Shown here: piece after piece, positions 25,448 to 36,450 of the stretch
How the letters are laid out: every line of letters starts with the position of its first letter
How positions within the stretch are numbered: the first letter of the stretch is position 1
Notes under the pieces: generated by a model
Told to the model about the DNA's origin: nothing
The model's input: only the letters and a program-made list of their open reading frames with translations
Database searches by the model: none
Made by a program: the position numbers and the translations under genes
Origin: Panaeolus papilionaceus
Taxonomy: Eukaryota > Basidiomycota > Agaricomycetes > Agaricales
Direction of reading: 5' to 3'
Assembly: GCA_015501605.1 (NCBI GenBank)
Contig: JADNRZ010000008.1
Coordinates: forward strand, 124,001-188,000
Length of the DNA stretch: 64,000 bases

Positions 25448-26401
25448 ATTCTGCGATTGAATGATATGCATTTGTTGTGTAGGGTTTTGAAAGGGATCAT
25501 AACTCGAAATCTCATTTCGGTGCCAACACCCTATCACAACACCACTAATTGTGGGCCTAGGGTCGTTCATGCATAGATTTGTAACCTTCTTATCGCTAGC
25601 ATTATTTCCATGGTTATTTATAACTTTGTAACGGAGTCGAGATTCAAATCGAAATATTACCCTTTCACAACTACCCTGAACTTCAATAAGACCATTTTGT
25701 AGTAGGATTATGGGGCCACACGCACGGTGATACTTCTACGTGATACGCATGAATCAAACTTGAAATTGTTGCTTAGGAATTAATTCAGCCACGAAAGCGG
25801 AGAAACGACCAAGTCATCGACCTTTCAACACCTACCTCAGAGGTAGATAGTCCGAGTTGGTACGTTGGTTTGTGCATCGACGGGAGCCTACTAATTGAGT
25901 AATAACAACCGTATCACGCTAATGGGCGTCTCATCTTACTCGTCATAAAGGGTTGGGGTTACCCTGACTTGGAGGATACTCGCAAAGCTGTAGGGGCGCT
26001 GTTACAATGAATTACAGTCGCAGTGCAAAGGATCTGGTTACTCTCATTGGCCGTTTGATTTAAATTCCACGACATTCTAATACCCTGTGCCCAATGCCCA
26101 ATGCCCTGTTGTTGTGCGTGTCATTCAAGCGTGACTTGGGCTTCGCGTAGGTACACAAAGATGATTCTTCTTGTCCATGACACTCGTGAGGTGACGACTG
26201 GCTACATATCAAGAGTCTAAATACTGAATGACAAGCACCGCCTTGCACCTAAACCAATGATCACCTGCGCGGCTGCGCCAGATTTGTGTGTCTATTTTAA
26301 GTGTTTGTTCACTACTCAATCATCTATATAAACGCCACATTTTCTGCAACATTTCTACAACCAACATCCAAGACTCATTCAACAGAATACATACTCCGAC
26401 T
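25448..26401. other. Long intergenic stretch before PP2C gene
   Basis: About 950 bp with no convincing coding pattern on either strand, no tandem repeat and no tRNA-like fold. The last part holds the PP2C promoter, including a TATA-like CTATATAAAC near 26322-26331. It may contain decayed sequence of the surrounding lineage-specific genes, but I see no clear remnant. Confidence 0.5.
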
Positions 26402-27785
26402 ATGGCCACGCAGTCTATTAGAATGAAAACCGATATGGGTTGGACACAGACAGCCGGCCTTTGGGACTTTACTCTCCTCTCCGAACCACAACTTTCATCT
26501 GAGCTCGCTCGATTATCGGGCGCCAAATCTGTGGGCGACAGCGACATAGTCTGCTTTCAACCTTGCCCCAATCCAGAGGAAAGCAGCCAGGATCGATATA
26601 TGATCAATGACTGGGCGTTGTCAAACGGCACCTGGACATTTCGCGCACTTTTCGATGGTTAGTCAGATGTTTTGTATTGTGCACAACAGGTTATGCTGAC
26701 CTTCCGTAATAGGACACGCTGGACACGAAGTGGTCGACTACACTTCCGATAAACTTCCGGGTTTGATTCACAGTGCTCTCCAAGATCTTCTCAACAAAGA
26801 GAACGCTCCCTCTCCTGATTCGGTCGCTGAAGTGTTGAGAAACACCATCTCCAGGTTTGATGAGAGCATAGGACAAGCTCTTCGAGATCTGTTTCCCGAT
26901 GAATCGGTACTGGCCAATATGACCGACGCACAAATCCGCAATATAATTAACGACGGCGGGCCGAATTACACCACTGTTCGAAGGTGCACTCGGGGAACTA
27001 CTGTACTGGTCGCTTTAGTGGACCCAAGTAAATCCAACCTGTGGGTTGCCAGTCTGGGTGATTGTGTTGCAAGTAAGTTACAACGCTATTCATTCGTCGA
27101 ACTAGTTGCTGATATTCGATTTTTAGTACTCGGGTCTAAGAAGGCAGACCAATGGACGGCTACTGTCATGAGCACAGCTCATAATGGTGAGGCTAAAGAA
27201 GAGGCGAAGAGAGTCATACGAGAGCACCCAAATGAACCTGACGTTATGCTGGACAATCGTGTCCTTGGGTCCATTGCAGTAACTCGAGGTACGTTGGGTC
27301 TTTCCCGGGTCTTTCTCGGCTTTCAATGATGTTACATAGCTGTCGGAGATTTCGCATTCAAGTTGCCAGCCATGTACACCAAACGGGTCTTCACCAACTT
27401 AGAACCAGGGTACGACCCCGCAATGAGAGCCAAGGTTGAGAAGTTTATCGATCGAAACCTTACGCCACCATACATGAGCGGAGTGCCTGATGTTAAACAC
27501 GTGAATTTAAGGGCAGGTGGTGTTACGGAGTCTTTTATCATTCTTTGTACGGACGGGTTGGTTGACCTTCACGACGAACGGCTCGAGGTCGATACTGTGC
27601 TTTCGAAACGGTGGATTGAATTTCTGGGACCACAATTGGTCGACAAAGAGAATAATTTGGCATTGAATATACTGCGCGAGGGGTTGGGTGGGACTAACGA
27701 TGAGCTGGTTTCTAGGATGATAACAGTGGAAATGACTGAACGATGGATGGATGACACTACCATCATTGTTCAGCGTCTGTTTTGA
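26402..27785 (+). CDS. PP2C-type Ser/Thr phosphatase
   Basis: Four exons, 26402-26657, 26713-27072, 27127-27288 and 27340-27785, give 407 aa. PP2C (PPM) metal-site motifs appear in order: FDGHAGHEVVDY (split by intron 1), TRGTTVLVALVD, WVASLGDCVA, AVGDFAFKLP, FIILCTDGLVDL and WMDDTTIIV. The first motif, usually NEDR, here reads SSQDRYMI, so one metal-related position differs. These Mn/Mg-dependent phosphatases oppose stress MAP kinases or act on mitochondrial dehydrogenases. This subtype has a long insert after DGHAGH and resembles an expanded mushroom group more than yeast Ptc1-4. I see no signal peptide or membrane segment. Confidence 0.9.
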
Positions 27786-27906
27786 TGACGTAATTTGTTT
27801 ATTTATGTCATTAGATGTTAACATTGTCATTTATTACTTTTGGGTTTCATTCCAAGATTATGAAATTAAACTGGTTTCTTGTCTACCACTACAATCATCC
27901 TCAACA

Positions 27907-29539
27907 ATGTCTGCTCAGCTACCAACTGATACCCAATTATTTACATGTCTCTCATGTTCCATTGCCTTTTTGTCGGCAGAGGATCAGAGTACGTTTTAAT
28001 TTTTTTGCTAATGAAACAAACCTCTCATCTCTTGAGCAGGAGCCCATTACAGATCTGACCATCACAGATATAACATGAAGCGTCGTGTAGCATCTCTACC
28101 TCCCATTAGCGTCGAAGTATTCAACCAAAAGGTTCTCGACAGAAAGCAGGAAACGGCGATCATGTCCTCGACGAAGGGCTCTTCGTGCGAAGTCTGCAAG
28201 TGAGTCATATATGTTCGCTTCCGAAAGTTACAAGCTTACTCATCTATGTTAAGTAAAATCTACACGACAGAAAATGCTTACAGATCGCATTTACAATCGA
28301 AGAGACACAAGGACAACGAATTGAAGGCTGCCTCCCGGCCCAAGATCTCTGCCGAACCGCACGAGTCACCTTCGGATACCGTCTCATCCGCACTAGAGGC
28401 TGAGACCATTTCTGAGCAGAAACCTGTCGAACCTGAGGCGTCCACCTCACAAAGTATGGAGGTTGAAGCCGACGAGGAAGATGATGTGGAGAGGACGATC
28501 GAAGAGAAGATTGCTGCTGCTCGATCCCGATTGTCGCCAACCAACTGCCTCTTCTGTCCCCACACCACCTCCTCATTGGAGGACAATCTTACGCACATGT
28601 CGCTCACCCACTCATTCTTCATTCCAGATGCGGAATACCTAGTCGACATCGCCGGGTTAGTTAACTACCTGGGTGAAAAGATCGCAGTTGGTAACGTCTG
28701 CATCTTCTGTAACGATAAGGGACGAGAGTTCCGAAGCATGGACGCTGTTCGAAAACACATGGTCGACAAGGGTCACTGCAAGATCGCATACGAAACCGAA
28801 ACCGACAGATTAGAAGTGTCTGACTATTACGACTTTTCGTCGTCGTACCCAGACGGTGAACCCCCCAGAAAGAAGAAATCTAAGAAGTCCTCCAAGGCTA
28901 AAGTTGAGGACGAGGAGTGGGAGGAGGTTTCTGACGAAGACGCGGAGGTCGATGAAATTGTGGACGATGACGCTTCGGAACCTGAACACTCAGAAACCGA
29001 CGACGAGTCAGATGAAGAGCTTCTGGACACACAACTCACATATGGCGATACTGAGTACGAACTTGTTTTACCCTCCGGAGCGAGAATTGGCCATCGAACG
29101 ATGCGTCGATACTATGCTCAATCGTTCCCCATGATGCCTCGAGGAAATAAGCCCGAAGATCCTAACTCTGGAGCTGCCCTTGTTCGGAGATTGCTTGCGG
29201 ACAAAAATTCTGCATTGGTGCCGATGAAAGGTGGATTTGGAGCTTACAAGGCTGGCACAGAGGTGGTTAAGGCCAGAAATCGTGGCGAGGCTAAAGAAGC
29301 TGGTCGTCACGTGAAGGAATTCCGCGATCAAAAGAGGAGAGAGGACTTCAAGACCAAAGTTGGCTTCATTCACAACAGCCAGAAGCATTTCCGCGACCCT
29401 TGTGAGTTGTCTGGTGTGTTGGATCTAATTTCGATGCTGACGATACCACGTTTCTCGCTCCCTTCGTTTTCAGTGTTACAAGTAAGCATATATTTTGATT
29501 CAGTGATCACCAGTCTGTCTAACCTGAGCCTGACAGTGA
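27907..29539 (+). CDS. REI1: 60S ribosome maturation factor Rei1
   Basis: Five exons, 27907-27988, 28040-28199, 28254-29401, 29474-29481 and 29537-29539, give 466 aa. Four C2H2 fingers appear: CLSCSIAFLSAEDQRAHYRS, CEVCNKIYTTENAYRSHLQS, CLFCPHTTSSLEDNLTHMSL and CIFCNDKGREFRSMDAVRKH. These are followed by an acidic block and the conserved tail LPSGARIGHRTMRRYYAQS ... HNSQKHFRDPLLQ. Rei1 enters the nascent 60S exit tunnel in the cytoplasm and releases Arx1/Alb1. The family C-terminus ends in LLQ; reproducing it needs an 8-nt exon (29474-29481) and a final exon consisting only of the TGA. Reading through the last donor would add about 50 unrelated residues, to 29643. Confidence 0.92.
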
Positions 29540-29764
29540 TAAACTTGCATGAATGCATGAGACAAGAGTTGGGACACACTGGAACTACGATACTACTACC
29601 AAAGAAGTTGTTGAAAATTGATATTAGAATGATAATGGTATGATGGAGGCGTAAACATGACCGAAAGTGCAGGGTATAGGAAACATGGGTGCAAACAAAG
29701 AAAACAACGCCGAGACAAGAAAAAAGTAATAAAAAGTATCCGCAAGACTCAAAAAAAAGCGACT

Positions 29765-32700
29765 CTAGTATAAATAAGCTGCTGGAACGACACCCTCTTT
29801 GCCTGTTTTTACATCCCGAGCATACCACCATCTAAAATTCCGAAATCAGATTTAGTTATCTTCAAAAGTAATGTGAGAACTCACGCAGCATCCCGGTCAT
29901 CCAACACTTCAACTTCTGCCCCCGCAGAAATAGGGAGTTCCCCTTCTCCTGTGCCGTCAAATGAGTAGCGAGCATGGGCCAGCCTACTCGATTCCTCAGC
30001 CAGCATACCTCCCATGGCGTCAGATGGTGTTTCTGCACGAACGTAATTGCTGCCATCTGCAACAAATGGATCGCCTTCTCTGGGACTGCCCGTAACCTTT
30101 TCTTCCTCCCTTTCTGAGCTATAAGGGCTGTAAGGTCCACCAGCGCCGAGAATTGTCGTTCTTGTTGCGGCGTTGATGTGTTCAAGAAGGGAAGAAGGGC
30201 GATGATGCTGGGAGTCATCGTCTTCTTCTTCTGCGTTATCAAACTTGTTGAGCTTGTCATCCTTGCGGGAGAATAGGGTCCAGAGAATGCCAATCAGAGC
30301 CAACAGGAAGACAATGCCAGCAGCGATGGCGATAGAAATTAGGATAACCACTCCTGTGGCGAGGATACCTAAGTACAAAGTTAGCGACATGCTCCTGGAA
30401 AGTTAAACTTGCGTCACTTACGTCTCTTATCAAAGCTAAAGGAAGAGAATGAGTGGAACAGGGAGGAGACGGTGCCAGTCGAGCCAGTGGATGATGTGGA
30501 GACGATGTATGGAATTACGTTCTCTCCGTCAAACAGAGCAGACGAGGCATTGCCAGCAGAGGTTGAGAGCAAGCCTGAAATCATCAACATTCGATCAGAT
30601 TGGATTATCGAGTTGCCGGCGTGCGTGTTTTGCAGAGGAACCATGGTGAGTTGTGCAACTGTGGTGCCATCGGCGAGCGTAGAATCTGGGTCTTCGTCAA
30701 TACTTGAAGTGGAAGAAAAGGACCTGTATCGGTGACTCACCCAAAGTTGTCCATTTGTCGCCATTCCAGAATGCCAAGAAAGCGTTTCCATCACTGCTAT
30801 AGTTCCAATTAGAAAGACTGATCGCCGACCCACCCAGACAAGACTTACCTTCCAGCGGCGAAGATGCTGCTTGCGTTCTTGTTGTTGACTTCAATAGCGG
30901 AGACGGGTCCAGGGATATCAGAACCACTGCCAACTACTGCCCAGGTGGAGTTTTCCAAGCTGTACTGAAGGACATTCGAAGCACCGCTTCCAGATAAAGA
31001 GAGGGAACCTCCAGCAACAAGCACACTTAGGTCATCCTAAAGTTTTCCTGTTAGGGACAATCCACAGATTTTTAAAAAGGCGACTCACATTAGCATAGGC
31101 TACATCAGCGACTTCGCCTTGAATTCCGTCACCAAGGGCGTTCCATTGGTTGGTGGTTGTATCGTAGCTGCAGATGCCCACACAGCGCAACGCACCGGCA
31201 TTGGCGAACGATCCAGCGACAATCACAGTCGCTGATTTGAAGGTCGACTTGGTAATAGACCGTACAACGACAGCTGATCCAGAGCTTGGTTGAAGGGCTT
31301 GAATGCTGTCGAAGTCCCATTCGTTCTTGGAGAGATCGTAAAGAGCGAGTCCGTTGACGGTTGCTCCCGAAATGGTAAATTCTCCTCCAATGTAAAGAGA
31401 GTTTTCATCAACCAACAGCGTCCTGACTATGCCATTGATCTGGGGCCCAGAGAGTGCCAGAGCTGTACCAGTGGAAGGATCGTAGATCGCAACGGCTTGA
31501 GACACAGTCAAGGATCCAGAGGCAACAAAGGAAAAGTTACCACCGAGGATGGTAAGTTCCTTGGACGATGAGCTGTTGGTCCAGAAAGCACCAGCCAAGA
31601 CAGCGGGACCAGGAGCTGGCAGAGACGGCGCAAGCGATTGTTGCGCTGGAGGGGTTTGTCTGGCAAAGATACGGGACAGGTTGATGTGGGACAGGAATGC
31701 TGTGGCGCTTGGAATGTGGCGCTTACGCAGGGTGCCAGGTGCAGATGAAGCGTTGACAGCAGGAGTAAGGTCGATGGAAAGTGGTGCGATCGCAGGACCG
31801 TTGCTGTCACCATTCTTCAACATGACCATGCCAGTAGCACCGAAGCGTTGAGAAGCCTGGACGTTTCCTGCCAAGTATTGAGCATCTGTACCATTTCCAA
31901 TAAAGGTCATGGCACCGACGACAAAACCACCATTATTGACCCAGGACTTGGAGCTGATATCCCACATCGCGAATCCTGCCGCGGAGATGGCATTGCCTGT
32001 GGTGGTCAGGATCTGGGTAAAGTTGCCAGTGATTTGAAGTTGGCCGTTGAGAACATTGAGGCTGAAAACAGGGCCATTGACGCCGGAGAGAAGACCGTTC
32101 CACGTGTTGCTTGAGGCGTCATAAACGGCGACGTTGTTTAAACCTTGTGAGGATCCTGAAGCGGTGTTGGTGAATGATCCACCAACAAAGATCTGATCAC
32201 CAAAGACAAAGGACGCGGCTACTGCTCCATTCAAACCATTGTCCTTGACATTGGCAAGTGCGCCGTTCTTGAAGACGACCACATTGGACGCGCCTGAAGC
32301 GGGTCCGGCATTGAGTTTGAAGGTACCAGCGAGGTAAATGCCAGACGAGTGGTGAGCGACAGTCTTGATGGAAAGATCAGATGAGGTGAGGCCAGATATA
32401 CCGCCTAATCCGGCAAGAAGGTCAAATCCAACAGCGTCCAGACCTGACAAAGTGCTATTGGGGAAAACCTTGCGCCCGTCAACATTGTTCATGACCGAGG
32501 TTGCTGAACGATCCCATTCCAAGAACCCGAATCCGCGGGCTAGACCAGCGACATTATTGCTGGATGTGCCATCACCAGAAGTTGCCGTGGCGGAGCGCAA
32601 AACAAGCTCAACACGATCTGCAACAAGCGCAAATTGACCATTTTGACCATTGCCAGAGGGGCTATCATCAAGAGTCATAGTGATGGGCGCAACAAAATCT

Positions 32701-34311
32701 GGTGAAGAAGGAAGTAGAGGACCTGAATATAAGAGGACCGTGGCATCTTGTTGATTTTGCTGGGATATGGTGGTGATAAAAGGCGGTTGATTGGGACCAA
32801 CGAAAACAGTGACTTTGACGGAAGTGCGTTGAGCACAATCGGCAAAGTTGACGCAGCCGGGAACCAGCATGTTGACATCGTAGTTGCCCGAGGCCGATAC
32901 GTATGGAATCCATGTGAAGCTGGGAGCTTGATTGGCGGGGGTACCGACGGCAACGTTTGCAACTAGCACCCTTTGAACTGTGCCAGGAATATCAGTCTTC
33001 GCTTCCACAGGAGTCCAATTGCCGGTTTGGGTGGTGTTGGAGGAACCGGTGGCAAAACAAGAGATTCCATTTTCAGCAGGGATGGATGATGCAAAGGCTC
33101 CCGAAGATAGAAGCTGCAAAATGTGTAGACCTGGTCCAGAGCCAGTGAACGATGAAAGTTTGATTTGAACGCCTGTGATAGGGATGGGACCATCACCAAA
33201 GAGGAAGTCCTGGTATAGGATAGAGGAGTCTGTTGACAGTGGGCATGGATCACGGCAGGTCTGATTTTGGCCCGTCGTGGGATCAACAAACTGTAGGGTC
33301 CTGACGTTGTTGTCTGGGATGGTGGTAACACTTGAAAACAAAATAAGCATTTGATTTCAAGACGATATAGAAAAAAAGAAATTACCTGAAACCTGTGGTT
33401 CCATGTTCACCCAAGAAAGTATTTCCTAAGCGGACACCACTTGCGGAGAGGAATTGAAAGGTTCTAACGGTAATGAGGGGGGTGGAACTGTCGGCTGCAA
33501 ACCAAGAATTTCCTGGACCATCATCCTGAACATTGGGACAGAGAATGTTATTGATATCGTCAAAACCAGATTGGGATGACGAAGGGGAGCCGTCAACTTG
33601 AGCCTTGGCTAGGGGGACGGGGACGAGGGAAGAGGAAAACGGAGAAGCACCGGCTGAGAAGGGCACATTTGGATTGTTGGTTCCATTGAGGACAACGTTT
33701 CCATTTCCAAAATTGGTGACAAAAGAACCAGAGAAGAATAAGCTGGATTGTGAAGAGTTTGTTGTGATAGAGTCGACACGAGCTTGAGCACCTGAGATAC
33801 CTTGGAAAGGCGCAGGGGACCAAGATTGAGAACGGGGGTCATAAATGGCAATAGACGCGCCAGGTGAAGAAAATGAACCGCCAACCCATAGCTTGTTTTC
33901 CTTTGAGTCACAGAAAAGGGTGTTTATCTGGCCGTTGGGACCGTTGGTGGCCACGGGTGATATTTGACTTGATGAAGGCGTGTATGACGCGATGTTTGAG
34001 GCTGAAACACCGTTGATCGTTGAAAACTCTCCAGCCAGGTAAAAAATATTATCGAGTGCACAACCTGCGACAATATTTCCACCTGAATTTGTTGACGCTA
34101 TGCGCGTTAATGAACCGTCGCTAGCTCGTGACAACAGGGTTGAGGTGGATGGATCGAATGATGTTGAAGAGTTGGTGAACAAGTCGAGACCGGCAAAGGC
34201 ACCAGCGAGACCGACGGTGCCCATACGGTCAAAATCTACCTGTGGAATTTGAGCGAGTGCGACATGTTGAGTGATGAGGAAGGCGAGGAAGGGGTAGTAT
34301 CGAGGGAACAT
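29765..34311 (-). CDS. RAX2: Rax2-like cortical polarity protein with SH3 tail
   Basis: Seven exons, 34311-33386, 33330-31089, 31036-30849, 30793-30741, 30691-30422, 30368-29885 and 29831-29765, give 1409 aa. A signal peptide (MFPRYYPFLAFLITQHVALA) leads a huge extracellular part made of repeated beta-propeller-like units (FYLAGEFSTINGVSASNIAS, LYIGGEFTISGATVNGLALY, IFVGGSFTN, LYDLSKNEWDF). One transmembrane helix lies at about 1232-1260 (VVILISIAIAAGIVFLLALI). Rax2 marks the cortex for bud-site or polarity landmarks. The cytoplasmic tail ends in an SH3 domain at about 1359-1409 (ARYSFDGTGEGELPISAG, VEVLDDRDAAWWYARD, GKEGVVPAAYLY) spanning the last intron. Yeast Rax2 has no SH3, so this tail is notable. 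Confidence 0.93.
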
Positions 34312-34606
34312 TTGACGACCAGGGAACCTCTAAAACGATGAGGCTTTGGTTAGAGATGAAGATGAACGAGAGTAATTGGAAACCTTCTTGACGGTTAATG
34401 CGTGTTTATTTTATTTTAATTAACACACCGTCAAGGTTTAAATTCAAGATAAAGAAAGGAAAAAAAAAGAAAGGAAATTCAATCGAGTTGGTCGACTCAA
34501 GGGGGAACGAGTTTGAACGTGGGAGGTTGTCAACAAACAACTGTTGCCTTTGTTTACACAAAATAATAATCTTAACCCGATGAATTCCGTCTAAGCTATA
34601 ATACTA

Positions 34607-35200
34607 CTAAAGAATATCCTTGTCTCCTTTAATTACTGTATCTTCGACTTGAACATTCATTCCAACAGGGTTAAGGAATGGCGATGCTTGAACCATCGCT
34701 CTAGAGTGAAAAAAATAAATTCATGTAGATATCATCGTTTTATTTATTTTATCACTTACTGAGGGTATCTGAAGCGGTGAACTGCAGGTCGGTGTGCATC
34801 ACTCACGAGAAGGTGGTCTTCTGAAACTTTAGCTTGTTGCGCAGTGTGTTTCGCGTTCAATTCCAGCCAGTAATCACGAGGTGAGCTGTACATGGCTATC
34901 CATCTTGTAAGATAAACCTCGTCATTAGCTGCAGGCGCGAATTTGACAGCAGCAACTCCAGCAAGAGAGATTAAAACAACGTTGCGCCAGAACGCGTTTC
35001 CGAATCCTTCATTCTTGTAAGCAAGCCAGGCCAGACTCGCAACAACCAACTTGCATACCTTCAGCAGGGTAAACGGTTGAATCATGTTCTTCATGGTGGT
35101 GGTCATCATGGGATGACGAGGATGCTGCTCTACGTTGAGTAACAAAGGTTTGTTTAGGAAGACGGGATGCCGAGAAGACTGCTCTCCTGGCAAGTGACAT
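34607..35200 (-). CDS. Complex I accessory subunit (fungal 17.8 kDa-like)
   Basis: Three exons, 35200-35059, 35006-34760 and 34700-34607, give 160 aa. The presequence (MSLARRAVFSASRLPKQTFV) is basic and mitochondrial. A His/Asp-rich segment (HDDHHHEEHD) precedes a membrane helix (AFWRNVVLISLAGVAAVKFA), then DEVYLTRWIAMYSSPRDYWL and KHTAQQ. This order matches my memory of the 17.8 kDa accessory subunit of fungal NADH:ubiquinone oxidoreductase, a single-pass inner-membrane protein. The subunit name is less sure than the mitochondrial single-pass topology. It is followed 295 bp later by RAX2 on the same strand. Confidence 0.65.
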
Positions 35201-35474
35201 GTTGAGACCGACCAACACAACAGAGAGTGGTAATAAGTATTGTAATAGACTGAATTGGGGAGGAGTGCCAACCTCCGATATTGTTTGTCCCTCAAGGCAA
35301 GGTCATCAATAACAAACAAACTGTAGCTGAGGGAAATGCTTTGCGACGGCAATTGTATATTAATGTAAAATAGTTAGTTTATAATTATGACCATGTACAG
35401 CAAACCCTCTATATAGCAGCAAAATAGTAGGGAAAAAAAGAGTTGGGGGGTAGTTGAAAATAGGGTGACAGCGT

Positions 35475-36149
35475 TCAATCGTTATTTAATCGATTCTTCC
35501 TCTCCTTCATCCTAACCCTCATTTCTGTTGCAGCTCGCTTAGCCCCTGCACTACCTGCCCATCCTCGTGAACGTAACCATCCTACTAGTCGAGGTGTGAA
35601 TGCAGCTGTGAGACCTATTCTGACTGGCAAGAATAATGTTTTATGAACTGTGTAAGCCAAGACAAGCATGGCATAAAATCCTTCTTGACCACTGGTTGCA
35701 TTTGGATTCTTCATACTGTCGATTTCGTCTAAACCTGGTTCTGGAGGTCTAGTAGGGAATTTGTCCAATACTGCAGTTTTTACGGTGTTGACTGCATGTG
35801 AAACGTATTCCGCGCCGAGGAGATTGATGCCAATGAAAGCGACGGTGAAGTCGATTGTTGAGAAGAAAAAGTACACGCCGAGTGCATACCAGCCGTAAGA
35901 TTTAATGAGGTGTTTTAATTTCTGTGATAAAGTTGCGTTTGGAGGTAGTTGTTGTGTATTGTCTGAAGATGAAGATGATGATAATCTTGCAGGGAAATGG
36001 GTGAAATAACGAGAGTTGGTGACTCTTGGAGTATTTGTGAGAGGAGAGTGATTTAACCGTTGAGCTGCTGTTGGAAGCAAAGGAGAAGTGAGTTTTGGAG
36101 ATATCGTTCTTAAAACATTGAGACGAGGTAAGATTCCTCGTAATGTCAT
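35475..36149 (-). CDS. DUF1279 (FAM210-like) mitochondrial membrane protein
   Basis: Single exon, 224 aa. An Arg/Ser/Thr-rich N-terminus (MTLRGILPRLNVLRTISPKL) suits mitochondrial import. The DUF1279 core is clear: LKHLIKSYGWYALGVYFFFS, TIDFTVAFIGINLLGAEYVS and later FYAMLVLAYTVHKTLFLPVR with TPRLVGWLRSRGW. Relatives (yeast YGR147C/Nat2, animal FAM210A/B) are inner-membrane proteins tied to mitochondrial translation and heme metabolism; the biochemical activity is unknown. The very basic tail (MRVRMKERKNRLNND) is typical. It is divergent from SPE2 over 301 bp. Confidence 0.85.
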   Translation of the reverse strand: MTLRGILPRLNVLRTISPKLTSPLLPTAAQRLNHSPLTNTPRVTNSRYFTHFPARLSSSSSSDNTQQLPPNATLSQKLKHLIKSYGWYALGVYFFFSTIDFTVAFIGINLLGAEYVSHAVNTVKTAVLDKFPTRPPEPGLDEIDSMKNPNATSGQEGFYAMLVLAYTVHKTLFLPVRIGLTAAFTPRLVGWLRSRGWAGSAGAKRAATEMRVRMKERKNRLNND

Positions 36150-36385
36150 TATTGTTGTTGTCGTTGAAGACTCGAGAGCTGCATCGTCATGATGACTGAA
36201 ATAACTGTCCGATCATGTGATTTTAATAACCCCATTTGATACATAAGATAAAATCGATTGGTTGTTTTCTGTTTCTTGTCTTGTCTTGGTACATAAAGAC
36301 TGGCACTCATCCCATTAAACCCAACAACAGAGTAGCTTTTAATTTGCTCTCTAATCCCTTTTTTTATTTCTTCTGTAACCGTTCT

Positions 36386-36436
36386 ATGTATCGGGTAGCT
36401 CCTGCTTCTGCTCGTCCTCATCCTTCCTTCAGATAG
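36386..36436 (+). other. Candidate upstream ORF of SPE2
   Basis: An ATG at 36386 opens a 16-codon frame (MYRVAPASARPHPSFR) that stops with TAG at 36434-36436, 14 nt before the SPE2 start codon. AdoMet decarboxylase mRNAs in animals and plants are repressed by uORFs sensing polyamines. The peptide here differs from those. Whether it lies in the transcript depends on the transcription start, which I cannot see. Confidence 0.4.
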
Positions 36437-36450
36437 CATAACTAATCACC

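Noticed and set aside
26060..26248. Minus-strand frame in the gap before the PP2C gene
   Set aside because: Short, cysteine/serine-rich by chance, no promoter or conserved pattern.
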